Positions 23,298 through 35,078 are shown, counted from the first letter of the stretch. The stretch: DNA of 64,000 nucleotides from Thinopyrum elongatum (GCA_011799875.1 JAAAXO010000130.1:1-64000), one strand, 5' to 3'. Notes: a model not told the origin generated them from the sequence alone. Numbers and translations are program-made.

Positions 23298-25844
23298 TCC
23301 ATCACCCGCCAAAACAATCACAACGAGAAGTTGTATGCGTCCATAACCCGCTCGCCGGCTTCGACAACATTTCGGAGGCAAGATCCGGCTTGTAAAATTG
23401 TGTTTCAGACGATTTTATGTTTGGAATATACTCTGCCACCCTCTACCACCCTTCCGTGAGGTCAACTACGAACTGATATATGGACAATAACATATAAAAC
23501 AATGCGCCATCCTTCCATTACAAACTAGAAAGACTACGAGTTCAGTCACGACGGAAGGAGGAGGCTCTTTGTTGCATCGTAACTTAAGAATTCAAGCTTT
23601 ACATGGTCTACCACCCATCACGCTACCACCCTCATGTTTTCACCAGCGGATGCATTATTCTAGGATCATAAAGTACATAAAAGCTCATCCCCATTCTGTT
23701 CATGCACACGAAAAATTATAGGTCATTCTGAATGGTGCAAGATGGCTCGTCGGTGCGATCAACTTACCCTATAAGTTGTATTCACGGTCTGTCCCGCGAT
23801 GTTGTATCCATAAAACGGCCACAATTTGGCTATGAAAACTCCATTGGAGCACCATCACCAGCCAAAATGATTACAACGAGAAGTTGTATGCATCCATAAC
23901 CCACTCGCCGGCTTCAACAACATTTCGGAGGAAAGATCCGGCTTGTAAAATTGTGTTTCGGGCGATTTTATGTTTGGAATATACTCTGCCACCCTCTACC
24001 ACCCTTCCGTGAGCTCACCTACGGACTGATATATGGACAATAACATATAAAACAATGTGCCATCCTTCCATTACAAACTAGAAAGGCTACAGGTTCAGTC
24101 ACGACGGAAGGAGGAGGCTCTTTGTTGCATTGTAATCGAAGAATTCATGCTTTACATGGTCTACCACATGTCACGCTACCACCCTCACGTTTTCACCAGC
24201 GGATGCATTATTCTAGGATCATAATGTACATAACACCTCATCCCCATTCTGTTCATGCACACGAAAAATTATAGGTCATTCTGAATGGTGCAAAGATGGC
24301 TCGTCGGTGCGATCAACTTACCCAATAAGTTGTATTCACGGTCTGTCACGCGATGTTGTATCCATAAAGCAGCCACAATTTGGCCAAGAAAACTCCATTG
24401 GAGCTCCATCACCCGCCAAAACGATCACAGCGAGAAGTTGTATGCCTCCATAACCCATTTGCCGGCTTCGACAACATTTCGGATGCAAGATCCGGCTTAT
24501 AAAATTGTGTTTCGGACGATTTTATGTTCGGAATATACTCTGCCACCCTCTACCACCCTTCCGTGAGCTCACCTACGGACTGATATATGGACAATAATAT
24601 ATAAAACAGTGCTCCATCCTTCCATTACAAACTAGAAGGACGGAGGAGGCTCTTTTTTGCATCGTAACCGAAGAATTCACGCATTACATGGTCTACCACC
24701 CATCACGCTACCACCCTTACGTTTTCATCAGCGGATGCATTATTCTTGGATCATAAAGTACATAACAGCTCATCCCCATTCTGTTCATGCACACACAAAA
24801 TTATAGGTCATTCTGAATGGTGCAAGATGGCTCGTCGGTGCGATCAACTTACCCTCTAAGTTGTATTCACGATGTGTTCCTCGATGTTGTATCCATAAAG
24901 CGGCTACAATTTGGCCATGAAAACTCCATTGGAGCTCCATCACCCACCAAAACGATCACAACGAGAAGTTGTATGCGTCCATAACCCACTTGCCGGCTAC
25001 GACATCATTTCAGAAGCAAGATCCGGCTTCTAAAATTTAGTTTCGGATGATTTTATGTTTGGAATATACTCTGCCACCCTCTACCAACATTCCGTGAGCT
25101 CACCTATGGACTGATATATGGACAATAACATACTCCCTCCATCCCAAAATAAGTGACTCAACTTTGTACTAACTTTGTACTAAAGTTAGTACAAAGTTGA
25201 GTCACTTATTTTGGGACGGAGGGAGTATAAAACAATGCGCCATCCTTCCATTACAAACTAGAAAGACTACTGGTTCAGTCAAGACGGAAGGAGGAGGCTT
25301 TGCATCGTAATCGAAGAATTCATGCTTTACATGGTCTACCACCCATCACGCTACCACCCTCATGTTTTCACCAGCGGATGCATTATTCTTGGATCATAAA
25401 GTACATAACAGCTCATCCCCATTTTGCTCATGCACACGAAAAATTATAGGTCATTCTGAATGGTGCAAGATGGCTCGTCGGTATGATCAACTTACCCTAC
25501 AAGTTGTATTCACGGTCTGTTCCGCGATGTTGTATCCATAAAGCGGCCACAATTTGGCCATGAAAACTCCATTGGAGCTCCATCACCCGCCAAAACGATC
25601 ACAATGAGAAGTTGTATGCGTCCATAACCCATTCGCCGGCTTCGACATCATTTCGGATTGAAGATCTGGCTTGTAAAATTTAGTTTTGGACGATTTTATG
25701 TTTGGAATATACTCTGCCACCCTTTACCAACATTCCGTGAGCTCACCTACGGATTGATAAATGGACAATAACATATAAAACAATGCGTCATCCTTCCATT
25801 ACAAGCAAGAAAGACTACAGGTTCAGTCAAGACGGAAGGAGGAG
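23298..25844 (+). repeat. Tandem centromeric satellite, monomer ~552 bp, about 4.6 copies
   Basis: The marker CCATCACC recurs at 23300, 23852, 24406, 24937 and 25580, giving periods of 552, 554, 531 and 643 bp. The 531 unit lacks about 20 bp near 24645. The 643 unit contains a 93-bp MITE and its TA duplication, leaving about 548 bp. The monomer has no credible reading frame. The length and the flanking centromeric retroelements fit the wheat CentT550/CentT566 class of centromere satellites; that name is a recollection not tested by alignment. The block is bounded by a plus LTR end on the left and a minus LTR end on the right. Confidence 0.88.
25133..25225. mobile_element. Stowaway-like MITE (Tc1/mariner-type), 93 bp
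   Basis: The element begins CTCCCTCCATCCCAAAATAA and ends with its near-complement finishing GACGGAGGGAG; the two halves pair almost end to end, giving one long hairpin. It is flanked by TA on both sides (25131-25132 and 25226-25227). Removing it and one TA restores the ACATATAAAAC of the neighbouring monomers exactly. Terminal CTCCCTCC and TA duplication are defining for Stowaway MITEs. It has no coding capacity. Confidence 0.95.
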
Positions 25845-26244
25845 TGATAGAGGCGAATGGTGTCCCGTCTTTCGATGAGATGGTGGCTATTGTTTTTGGT
25901 GGAGTAGACTTTGATGATCCGACTACGAACGTGCGAGGACGTCGCACCTTAGCAATCGCTAAACCAACTCCGAGGGGTTATTGATCACGCCGGAGCACGA
26001 TCAACCTGACCACGAGGGTCTATTTCCTGCAAGCAAACGAAGAACAAGCAAGAAACTAAGATTTGCAATCTGGATATTGCGAATATAAGATGAAAGCTTT
26101 ATTGATCAAGGTGGGGTTCTGTGACGTCTTGGTCTGGTCGTTGAACACAAACGAAGTACGCGAAGTTGCAGCTATGGTGAACTTTTAGTCTAAACAAAAC
26201 CGAAAGTCTAAACGGTGCCCTAAGGGCTGTATATATGGAGGAAG
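25845..26244 (-). repeat. 3' LTR of element H, left part
   Basis: Starts TGATAGAGGCG at the satellite border and stops at GGAAG (26240-26244), the target duplication of the Quinta-like insertion. With 34558-35078 it makes 921 bp, a complete CRW LTR. This half carries several transition-type substitutions relative to other copies. Confidence 0.9.
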
Positions 26245-27227
26245 TGATGAGGACATGACTATCTTGGATACGACCAAAAATATTGCATACATGTATATTT
26301 GTGAGGTGATTTCTAATGCAAACTATGGAATAATTTATTTATGTCATCCAAGACAAAAATACTTCACAAACTTTTGTGCCATGTCTAATTGCAGGTGTAT
26401 GAGAGATTTGTACAATCCACATATGAACATAAGGGAAAAAGAGAAGTTTATGTGCTGTTCAAAAAGTCCTCTCACGTCACTTTTGGGCCAAGAGAAGATA
26501 GAGTCCAAGTCTCTCACGTTCTGGATTCAGATTCGGACTGCACAGACATACTTGACTCAAAACGCCAAGAACTATTTCATACGGACTCCGAATTGGGTGA
26601 TTCTTTTTTTGTTGGAAAGTAGATTCCGTGCTCTTTCTAACCCAATTGGTTTCACCTTCAAATTCATCGAGAGCGTTGAGTTGTCGTCGAAACAATCTGA
26701 CGCTGTAGCAGATTCCGAGTCAAACTACAAGTCCAAAGGACCTCCACTTGGGCCCATTGGCCTTGTACGACCTAGGGTTAGTTTTAGGCTGCCTTGGGAC
26801 GTCCTCCCACCTCCTTGGCCGCCACCCCTTGCTCCTATATAAGTAGATCCATCTAGTAGCTTTTTGCTTGGGTTTTGTTTAGATTAAAAGTTCGCCATAG
26901 CTGCAACTTCGCGTACTTCGTTTGTGTTCAACGAGCAGACCAAGACGTCACAGAACCCCACCTTGATCAATAAAGCTTTCATCTTATATTCGCAATATCC
27001 AGATTGCAAATCTTAGTTTCTTGCTTGTTCTTCGTTTGCTTGCAGGAGATAGACCCTCGTGGTCAGGTTGATTGTGCTCCGGCGTGGTCAATAACCTCTC
27101 GAAGTTGGTTTAGCGATTGCTAAGGCGCGACGTCCTCGCACGTTCGTAGTCGGATCGTCAAAGTCTACTCCACCAAAAACGATAGCTATCATCTCATCGA
27201 AAGATCGGGACACCCTCGCCTCTATCA
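26245..27227 (+). repeat. 5' LTR of the Quinta-like insertion, hybrid Quinta-U3 / CRW-R-U5
   Basis: It starts TGATGAGGACATGAC and has a TATATAA box at 26836-26842. Up to about 26868 it follows the Quinta-type LTRs at 31885 and 58237. From about 26871 (GGGTTTTG onward) it follows CRW LTRs, including AAAAGTTCGCCATAGC, where native Quinta has AAAAGTTAGCCATTGC. The change of type falls 30-40 bp downstream of the TATA box. Primer site TGGTATCAG follows at 27230. Confidence 0.88.
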
Positions 27228-28595
27228 AGTGGTATCAGTTTTCAGGTTGCTCGGTGAGAATTTCCAGTTTTCCCTAGATTAGATTTATTTTCATACCTAT
27301 TGTTCAAGAAAAAGCCACAAAAAAAAGTTAGATCTATTCATCCTTTGTCCAAGCCAGTCTGAGCCTTTGCAATTTTCTTTTCATTGTTTGCATTATTGAA
27401 TTATCGGTTGCATCGTCGTGTTCAGTTGCTGGTCTTAGTGTCTAGTTCGTTTAGAGTTTCGAGTTCTGTTCACATTAGTCACGCCGCCGCTGCATCGTTA
27501 TTCCTTCCGCTGTCCACCATCCCATCCATCAATTTCCACATCGTGCTACCCACTGTTCATTGTCATAATCATAGTTGAGGTCGTTCACATCTGTGCTTGA
27601 TCCAATCTACATCTTAGCTAGTTTGTTTTGGAAAGAGAGAAAAAAAAAGTCAGAAAAAAAGAGAAAAAAAGTGAGATAAAAAAAAGAGAGAAGAAAAAAA
27701 AGCGCAAAATTCGGATCTATCTAGACTCACTCTCGTACCTGAATTCGGATTCGAATCTGTTTTGCGCACTATTCAGTAAAACAGGCGTATCTTCCTCATA
27801 CGAAGTCCGTTTTGGCTCCGTGAGTACTCAAATTAAAGCTAGCGACGAGCCGCATTTAAATAGTTGCAGAAGCTAGTTCAATATTTGACACCTCAAAATC
27901 GGCTTCTAAATAGGTCTTTTTGCCCTCCGAAGTTCATGAACACAGCTTGTTCCAGTTTTTCAGGCCAGTTTTAGATTTTTTTGACTCCTCATATCAACTC
28001 GGAATTGAGTGATTCTTTTTGCGTTTGAAAGCTTGAGTCAGTGCCATTCTTGAGAAAAAATTATCAGAAAATTGGCAAAAACTTTTCCAGAGGAAAGTTG
28101 GAGAGAAAGTTGTTGGTATATCCTGCTTGGCAGTTATTTTACATCATTATCTTTACTGCTATTGTGGTATTCACTTTTATCTTACTGTCCAGAGCTACTT
28201 CATATCCTTTATTGATGCTAGTTGTGCTACGCCGTGACCTCATTAGTGTTCTAGGCTCGCGTCTCTAGTCCGGTCTAGCCTAGGACCAGCACAGTACCGT
28301 CGTTGAGCGTTTATTCAACATTGCATCTCTGAATTGATTATTGCTAATCTTTTGCTACCATATATAGCCAACCCAGCTCCACATATTTCTACACCGTGTA
28401 TACGTACGTTCACCTAGCAATCGCTTTACTCAATCTTCGGAGTTATTTGACACCGCTGGTTGCCCGTCACCACCTGCTGCATGGTAAGAACTTGTAAGAT
28501 ATTGATATTTTCTACACTGTGAGTGTTTTACCACCACATCCTAGTAGTTCATAGGAACATTATTCTTGGATTTTGTTTCTTGTTTTCTACTAACT
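27228..28595 (+). other. Quinta-like 5' leader
   Basis: It runs from the primer site (27230) to the gag start. It contains an A/G-rich purine tract (about 27630-27705) and a GGTAAGAACTTGTAAG segment near 28481. The first half resembles the CRW leader in places (GCATCGTCGTGTTCAGTTGC, 'GTCACGCCGCCGCTGC'), while the middle is unrelated to CRW. No coding frame is supported. Confidence 0.75.
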
Positions 28596-29445
28596 ATGGC
28601 AGGTTCCAAAGTTGTTAGTTCTTGGGCTTCATCGATCGTGGGAGATTTGCCATCACCTAAGAAAATACAACAACCGCCACAAGAGGAGCAATTACATCAG
28701 AATGCACATAATCAGGTTAAAGTTTCCATGCCACCATTTACTGGTCGTTTTAGGCCTGATTTATATATTGAATGGGAGTACGAAATAAATGCTATATTTG
28801 CTTCCCATAATTTTGATGAGCGTGGAAAATTTCAAGCTGCGGTTAGTACTTTTAGTAGCTTTGCTTTAGTTTGGTGGAGTGAATATTGTCGGTTAAACCC
28901 TGATCTTATACCTACTACTTGGGATGATTTAAAACTTGTCATGAGAGATAGATTCGTTGATGTTTATTATACTCGTGGCATGATTAAAAAATTACAACAT
29001 TTAAAACAAGGCACTGACACAGTAACAAAATATTATGATGATTTACAAACTACATTGTTGCACTCATTTTTAGAAGAAAGTGAAGAAGATTTTATGGATA
29101 GATTTTGGGGAGGATTAAACCGTGATATTCAAGAGATACTAATTCATGAAGAGTGTTATCCTATGGACCATTTGTTTCGTCTTGCTTGCAAAGCTGAACA
29201 GGAAATAAAACGACGTGTTGCCCACAAGGAGAACAAGCGCACGGTGCACATTCCAAGTGTTGATATAGATGTTTCTTCAACTACTAAGCGTACTATGACA
29301 ACCACATCCGTTGTTGCGATGACTACATCATCTCCACCATGTGACACATCACCACCGAGAGTGCCTACATCATCTGAGTTGATCATAAGAGGTAATGACA
29401 AAGGTAAATATTTTCCACTTTCACATGAGAATGATGCATGCCTAG
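28596..29445 (+). pseudogene. gag: Quinta-like gag, cut by an LTR insertion
   Basis: The start at 28596 gives MAGSKVVSSWAS. Gag-like features are the LYIEWEYEINAIF and VWWSEYCRL segments, equivalent to [17 protein letters not shown] and VWWSEHCRL segments in CRW gag, then a basic region KAEQEIKRR. This gag would build or join particles; it shows no CCHC knuckle in the region visible. The frame is open for about 283 codons until 29445, where a minus-strand CRW LTR begins after CCTAG. The rest of the frame is seen intact in element Q at 58612-60654. Confidence 0.85.
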
Positions 29446-30293
29446 TGATAGAGGCGAGGGTGTCCCGATCTTTCGATGAGATGATAGCTATCGTTTTTGG
29501 TGGAGTAGACTTTAACGATCCGACTACGAACGTGCGAGGACGTCGCGCCTTAGCAATCGCTAAACCAACTCCGAGAGGTTATTGACCACGCCGGAGCACA
29601 ATCAACCTGACCACGAGGGTCTATCTCCTGCAAGCAAACGAAGAACAAGCAAGAAACTAAGATTTGCAATCTGGATATTGCGAATATAAGATGAAAGCTT
29701 TATTGATCAAGGTGGGGTTCTGTGACGTCTTGGTCTGGTCGTTGAACACAAACGAAGTACGCGAAGTTGCAGCTATGGCGAACTTTTAATCTAAACAAAA
29801 CCCCAAAGTCTAAACGGTGCCCTAAGGGCTGTATATATGGAGGAAGAGGGGGGGGGGGATTTCGTGGCCCTTGAAGGAGGGGTCCGAAACCAACCCTATC
29901 TCTTGTTTCCCCACACATACGGACTCTAAAAATAGCCTATACTCAAGTATTTCGAAATTACATGGGCCTGGCCCAATAATAAGGTGACGCAGCACCTATA
30001 ATAGCCTCTGGACGAAATTTATGAAGTGGCATCTTGTATATTTCGTCCAAGGCTTCCTGCACTCCTTATGGTGGCTTCAAAGTCCTGAAATCATCACTTG
30101 TAACTCCGTTCTTGTTCCCCTTGCGCATGCCATCATCTCCATGCTTGAACTTGCTCCAAGGTTCCTCTTTCTTGTCCAAGCTAGGCCCTTCATTTGTAAG
30201 CAAAACAAATGTATCCAATTTAGGCAGCATCATATTCTCATGAACTTTAGAATCATTACCAAGAAACGAAAGTACCTGATATTTTAATTGGCG
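29446..30293 (-). repeat. CRW LTR, truncated, inside the Quinta-like element
   Basis: It begins TGATAGAGGCG after CCTAG and is clean CRW sequence up to TTAATTGGCG, lacking the last 75 or so bases of the LTR. There it joins Quinta leader sequence TCGGAGTTATTTGACACC. An 11-base G run lies near 29848. The missing end and the lack of a second CCTAG copy mark a later deletion or recombination. Confidence 0.88.
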
Positions 30294-31884
30294 TCGGAGT
30301 TATTTGACACCGCTGGTTGCCCGTCACCACCTGCTGCATGGTAAGAACTTGTAAGATATTGATATTTGCTTTACTGTGAGCGCTTTACCACCACATCTTA
30401 GTAGTTCATAGGAACATTATTCTCGATTTTTTTTGTTTCTACTAATCATGGCAGGTTCCGGAGTTGTTAGTTCTTGGGCTTCATCGATCGTGGGAGATTT
30501 GCCATCACCTAAGAAAATGCAACAACCGCCACAAGAGGAGCAATTACATCAGAATGCACATAATCAGGTTAATGTTTCCATGCCACCATTTACTGGTCGT
30601 TTTAGGCCTGATTTATATATTGAATGGGAGTACGAAATAAATGCTATATTTGCTTCCCATAATTTTGATGAGCGTGGAAAATTTCAAGCTGCGGTTAGTA
30701 CTTTTAGTAGCTTTGCTTTAGTTTGGTGGAGTGAATATTGTCGGTTAAACCCTGATCTTATACCTACTACTTGGGATGATTTAAAACTTGTCATGAAAGA
30801 TAGATTCGTTGATGTTTATTATACTCGTGGCATGATTAAAAAATTACAACATTTAAAACAAGGCACTGACACGGTAACAAAATATTATGATGATTTACAA
30901 ACTACATTGTTGCACTCATTTTTAGAAGAAAGTGAAGAAGATTTTATGGATAGATTTTGGGGAGGATTAAACCGTGATATTCAAGAGATACTAATTCATG
31001 AAGAGTGTTATCCTATGGACCATTTGTTTCGTCTTGCTTGCAAAGCTGAACAGGAAATAAAACGACGTCTTGCCCACAAGGAGAACAAGTGCACGATGCA
31101 CATTCCAAGTGTTGATATAGATGTTTCTTCAACTACTAGGCGTACTATGACAACCACATCCGTTGTTGCGATGACTACATCATCTCCACCATGTGACACA
31201 TCACCACCGAGAGTGCCTACATCATCTGAGTTGATCATAAGAGGTAATGACAAAGGTACATATTTTTCCACTTTCACATGAGAATGATGCATGCCTAGTT
31301 AACTTGAATACATCATGTGTTGAGTTACCTATTGATTTGGGCACGTCACCTATTTTAGAGAATTGTTTTACTGTCATGAATGCGTCATGTGATCAAACAA
31401 CTGAAATACCAACAATTTTGAGTGCACCCATTGAATTAACTGTTGATGCAAAAGAACCAATGTTTAATCATTTTGATATGACCTCTAATCTTGGTGATGA
31501 TTCTGTGACCAATGACTTATTGCATGTTTGATTATTTAAGCATGTTGTAGCATGTAAATTTGATGCAACTAAGGTTTATTCACCAATGTTAGGATGGTTT
31601 AATGATGAACATTGTCAACCTTTTGAAATGAATAAGTGCTTCACTTATATGTGCAAACTGAGTTGCAATATTTTCATGCCTTCTACTTCTTGTGATAATA
31701 TTTTGGCTTTAGATTTTATGAACTATGAAGGTTACTCATGTATACATGTGTCATATATGCAAAAACTAAGGGAAGTAAAATTGGATGACATATACATATA
31801 CAACATGTACACCTTGTCTCTTTTGTTAGCCACAGTTCAGCTTAAGCAACGCCGAGGACGGCTTTGTTTTCAAGAAGGGGAGGA
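30294..31884 (+). pseudogene. gag: Second Quinta-like copy (F): partial leader and broken gag-plus frame
   Basis: The copy starts within the leader, with gag start at 30448 (MAGSGVVSSW). The frame is open to about 31255, where one extra T in ATTTTTCC shifts it. It continues in another frame and then meets a nonsense codon TGA at 31529-31531, where the sister copies have TGC (HVCLFKH). It is readable again to the polypurine tract before 31885. The region after gag (MCKLSCNIF, YIYNMYTLSLLL) has no similarity I recognise to protease, RT or integrase. It matches the intact frame of Q on the other side of the window. Confidence 0.82.
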
Positions 31885-32860
31885 TGATGAGGACATGACT
31901 ACCTTGGATACGACCAAAAATATTGCATACTTGTATATTTGTGAGGTGATTTCTAATGCAAACTATGCAATAATTTATTTATGTCATCCAGGACAAAAAT
32001 ACTTCACAAACTTTTGTGTCATGTCTAATTGCAGGTGTATGGGACATTTGTACAATCCACATATGAAGATAAGGGGAAAAGAGATGTTTAGGTGCTGTTC
32101 AAAAAGTCCTCTCACGTCACTTTTGGGCCAAGAGAAGATAGAGTCCAAGTCTCTCACGTTCTGGATTCAGATTCGGACTGCACAGACATACCTGACTCAA
32201 AACGCCAAGAACATACGGACTCCGAATTGGGTGATTCTTTTTTTGTTGGAAAGTAGATTTCGTGCTCTTTCCAATCCAGTTGGATTCACCTTCAAATTCG
32301 TCCGGAGCGTTGAGTTCTCGATGAAATAATCTGACGCTGCAACAGAATCCGAGTCAAACTACAAGTCCAAAGGTGTTGCATCACCTCCACTTGGGCCCAT
32401 GAGCCTTGTACGACCTAGAGTTAGTTTTAGGCTGCCTTGGGTCGTCCTCCCACCTCCTTGGCCACCACCCCTTGCTCCTATATAAGTAGATCCATCTAGT
32501 AGCTTTTTCCTTGGGATTTGTTTAGTTAAAAGTTAGCCATTGCAACTTCGTGTACTTTGTTTGTGTCCAACGACCAGACCAAGACCGCTTTCGGATCCCC
32601 ACCTTTATCAATACTTCATCTATATTCGCAATATTCAGATTGCATTATCATATTCTTGCTTGTTCTTCGATTGCGTGCAGGAATAGACCTTCGTGGTCAG
32701 GCTGATCGTGCTTTCAGCATCGTCAGTAACCTCGGGAGATTGGTTTAGCGATTGCTAAGGCACAACGTCGTGCACGTTTGTAGTCGGATCGTCAAAGTCG
32801 ACTCCACCAAATCGATAGTTATCATCTCATCGAAAGATCAGGACACCCCTTCCTCTATCA
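31885..32860 (+). repeat. Native-type Quinta-like LTR
   Basis: Starts TGATGAGGACATGAC after the purine tract and ends CTCTATCA, 976 bp. Its R-U5 half is of Quinta type (GGGATTTGTTTAG, AAAAGTTAGCC, ACCAAATCGATAG), unlike the hybrid LTRs on either side. It acts as 3' LTR to copy F and as 5' LTR to the remnant that follows. Confidence 0.88.
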
Positions 32861-33569
32861 AGTGGTATAGGACTACATCATCTCCACCATGTGACACATC
32901 ACCACCGAGAGTGCCTACATCATCTGAGTTGATCATAAGAGGTAAGGACAAATGTATAGATTTTTCACTTTCACATGAGAATGATGCATGCCTAGTTAAC
33001 TTTAATACATCATGTGTTGAGTTACCTATTGATTTGAATATTTTAGAGAATCGTGTTACTGTCATGAAATCATGTGATCAAACAGCTGAAATACCAACAA
33101 TTTTGAGTGCACCCATTGAATTAACTGTTGATGCAAAAGAACCAATGTTTAATCATTTTGATATGACCTCTAATCTTGGTGATGATTTTGTGACCAATGA
33201 CTTATTGCATGTTTGCTTATTTAAGCATGTTGTAGCATGTAAATTTGATGCAACTAAGGTTTATTCACCAATGTTAGGATGGTTTAATGATGAACATTGT
33301 CAACCTTTTGAAATGAATAAGAGCTTCACTTATATGTGCAAACTGAGTTGCAATATTTTCATGCCTTCTACTTCTTGTGATAATATTTTGGCTTTAGATT
33401 TGATGAACTATGAAGGTTACTCATGTATACATGTGTCATATATGCAAAAACTAAGGGAAGTAAAACTGGATGACATATACATATACAACATGTACACCTT
33501 GTCTCTTTTGTTAGCCACATTTCAGCTTAAGCAACGCCGAGGACGGCTTTGTTTTCAAGAAGGGGAGGA
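32861..33569 (+). pseudogene. Quinta-like remnant (G) with primer site fused to mid-gag
   Basis: After the LTR come AGTGGTATAG (a damaged primer site) and then, directly, GACTACATCATCTCC from the C-terminal part of gag; the leader and the first 250 or so codons of gag are deleted. From there the frame is open through the post-gag region and the purine tract into the LTR, ending at 34167. It cannot encode a functional gag. Confidence 0.82.
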
Positions 33570-34552
33570 TGATGAGGACATGACTATCTTGGATACGACC
33601 AAAAGTATTGCATACATGTATATTTGTGAGGTGATTTCTAATGCATACTATGGAATAATTTATTTATGTCATCCAAGACAAAAATACTTCACAAACTTTT
33701 GTGCCATGTCTAATTGCAGGTGTATGAGAGATTTGTACAATCCACATATGAACATAAGGGAAAAAGAGAAGTTTATGTGCTGTTCAAAAAGTCCTCTCAC
33801 GTCACTTTTGGGCCAAGAGAAGATAGAGTCCAAGTCTCTCACGTTCTGGATTCAGATTCGGACTGCACAGACATACTTGACTCAAAACGCCAAGAACTAT
33901 TTCATACGGACTCCGAATTGGGTGATTCTTTTTTTGTTGGAAAGTAGATTCCATGCTCTTTCTAACCCAATTGGTTTCACCTTCAAATTCATCGAGAGCG
34001 TTGAGTTGTCGTCGAAACAATCTGACGCTGTAGCAGATTTCGAGTCAAACTACAAGTCCAAAGGACCTCCACTTGGGCCCATTGGCCTTGTACGACCTAG
34101 GGTTAGTTTTAGGCTGCCTTGGGACGTCCTCCCACCTCCTTGGCCGCCACCGCTTGCTCCTATATAAGTAGATCCATCTAGTAGCTTTTTGCTTGGGTTT
34201 GGTTTAGATTAAAAGTTCGCCATAGCTGCAACTTCGCGTACTTCGTTTGTGTTCAACGACCAGACCAAGACGTCACAGAACCCCACCTTGATCAATAAAG
34301 CTTTCATCTTATATTCGCAATATCCAGATTGCAAATCTTAGTTTCTTGCTTGTTCTTCGTTTGCTTGCAGGAGATAGACCCTCGTGGTCAGGTTGATTGT
34401 GCTCCAGCGTGGTCAATAACCTCTCGAAGTTGGTTTAGCGATTGCTAAGGCGCGACGTCCTCGCACGTTCGTAGTCGGATCGTCAAAGTCTACTCCACCA
34501 AAAACGATAGCTATCATCTCATCGAAAGATCGGGACACCCTCGCCTCTATCA
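33570..34552 (+). repeat. 3' LTR of the Quinta-like insertion, hybrid type
   Basis: 983 bp, with the same Quinta-U3/CRW-R-U5 switch as 26245-27227. By eye the two differ at about eight positions, some of them C/T or G/A changes. The right flank GGAAG (34553-34557) matches the left flank of the partner LTR. Confidence 0.9.
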
Positions 34553-35078
34553 GGAAGAGGGGGAGATTTCGTGGCCCGTGAAGGAGGGGTCCGAAACCAA
34601 CCCTATCTCTTGTTTCCCCACACATACGGACTCTAAAAACAGCCTACACTCAAGTATTTCAAAATTACATGGGCCTGGCCCAATAATAAGGTGATGCAGC
34701 ACCTATAATAGCCTCTGGATGAAATTTATGAAGTGGCATCTTGTATATTTCGTCCAAGGCTTCCTGCACTCATTATGGTGGCTTCAAAGTCCTGAAATCA
34801 TCACTTGTAACTCCGTTCTTGTTTCCCTTGCGCATGCCATCATCTCCATGCTTGAACTTGCTCCAAGGTTCCTCTTTCTTGTCCAAGCTAGGCCCTTCAT
34901 TTGTAGCAAAACAAATGTATCCAATTTAGGCAGCATCATATTCTCATGAACATTAGAATCATTACCAAGAAACGAAAGTACCTGATAATTTAATTGGCGT
35001 GCGCGAGCTCTAGTAATTGGTCCAGTATGTATAGCAGCAGGGGCTGTGGGTGTAACAATGGTATTGATGTCCTCATCA
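34553..35078 (-). repeat. 3' LTR of element H, right part
   Basis: This resumes CRW LTR sequence with the duplicated GGAAG and ends CCTCATCA, followed by the complement of the polypurine tract. It encodes, on the minus strand, the LTR-borne tail of the H polyprotein, frameshifted near 34908 (TTTGTAGCAAAAC against TTTGTAAGCAAAAC). Confidence 0.9.

Larger units (their letters stand above)
26245..34552 (+). mobile_element. Quinta-like non-autonomous element, internally rearranged, inserted in LTR of H
   Basis: A pair of 983-bp LTRs (26245-27227 and 33570-34552) in plus orientation is flanked by GGAAG on both sides, so they bound one insertion event. Between them lie a leader and gag (to 29445), a truncated minus CRW LTR, a second partial Quinta-like copy with its own native-type LTR (31885-32860) and a short gag remnant. 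The interior has therefore been reworked by insertion and by recombination with another Quinta-like copy. Confidence 0.85.

Noticed and set aside
24285..24566. 93-codon frame in the satellite array
   Set aside because: It is not open in the neighbouring monomers at the same phase, so it is chance.
23298..25844. CRISPR-like or rDNA spacer interpretation of the tandem array
   Set aside because: Units are about 552 bp without unique spacers, there is no rRNA sequence nearby, and the context is a plant centromere.
26389..26622. 77-codon frame in the hybrid LTR (repeated at 33714)
   Set aside because: It overlaps the longer LTR-encoded Quinta tail in another phase and exists twice only because the LTR does.
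27628..27876. Lys/Glu-rich 82-codon frame in the Quinta leader (and its relative at 61507-61689)
   Set aside because: It is the translation of a purine-rich tract. Length and frame differ between the two copies.
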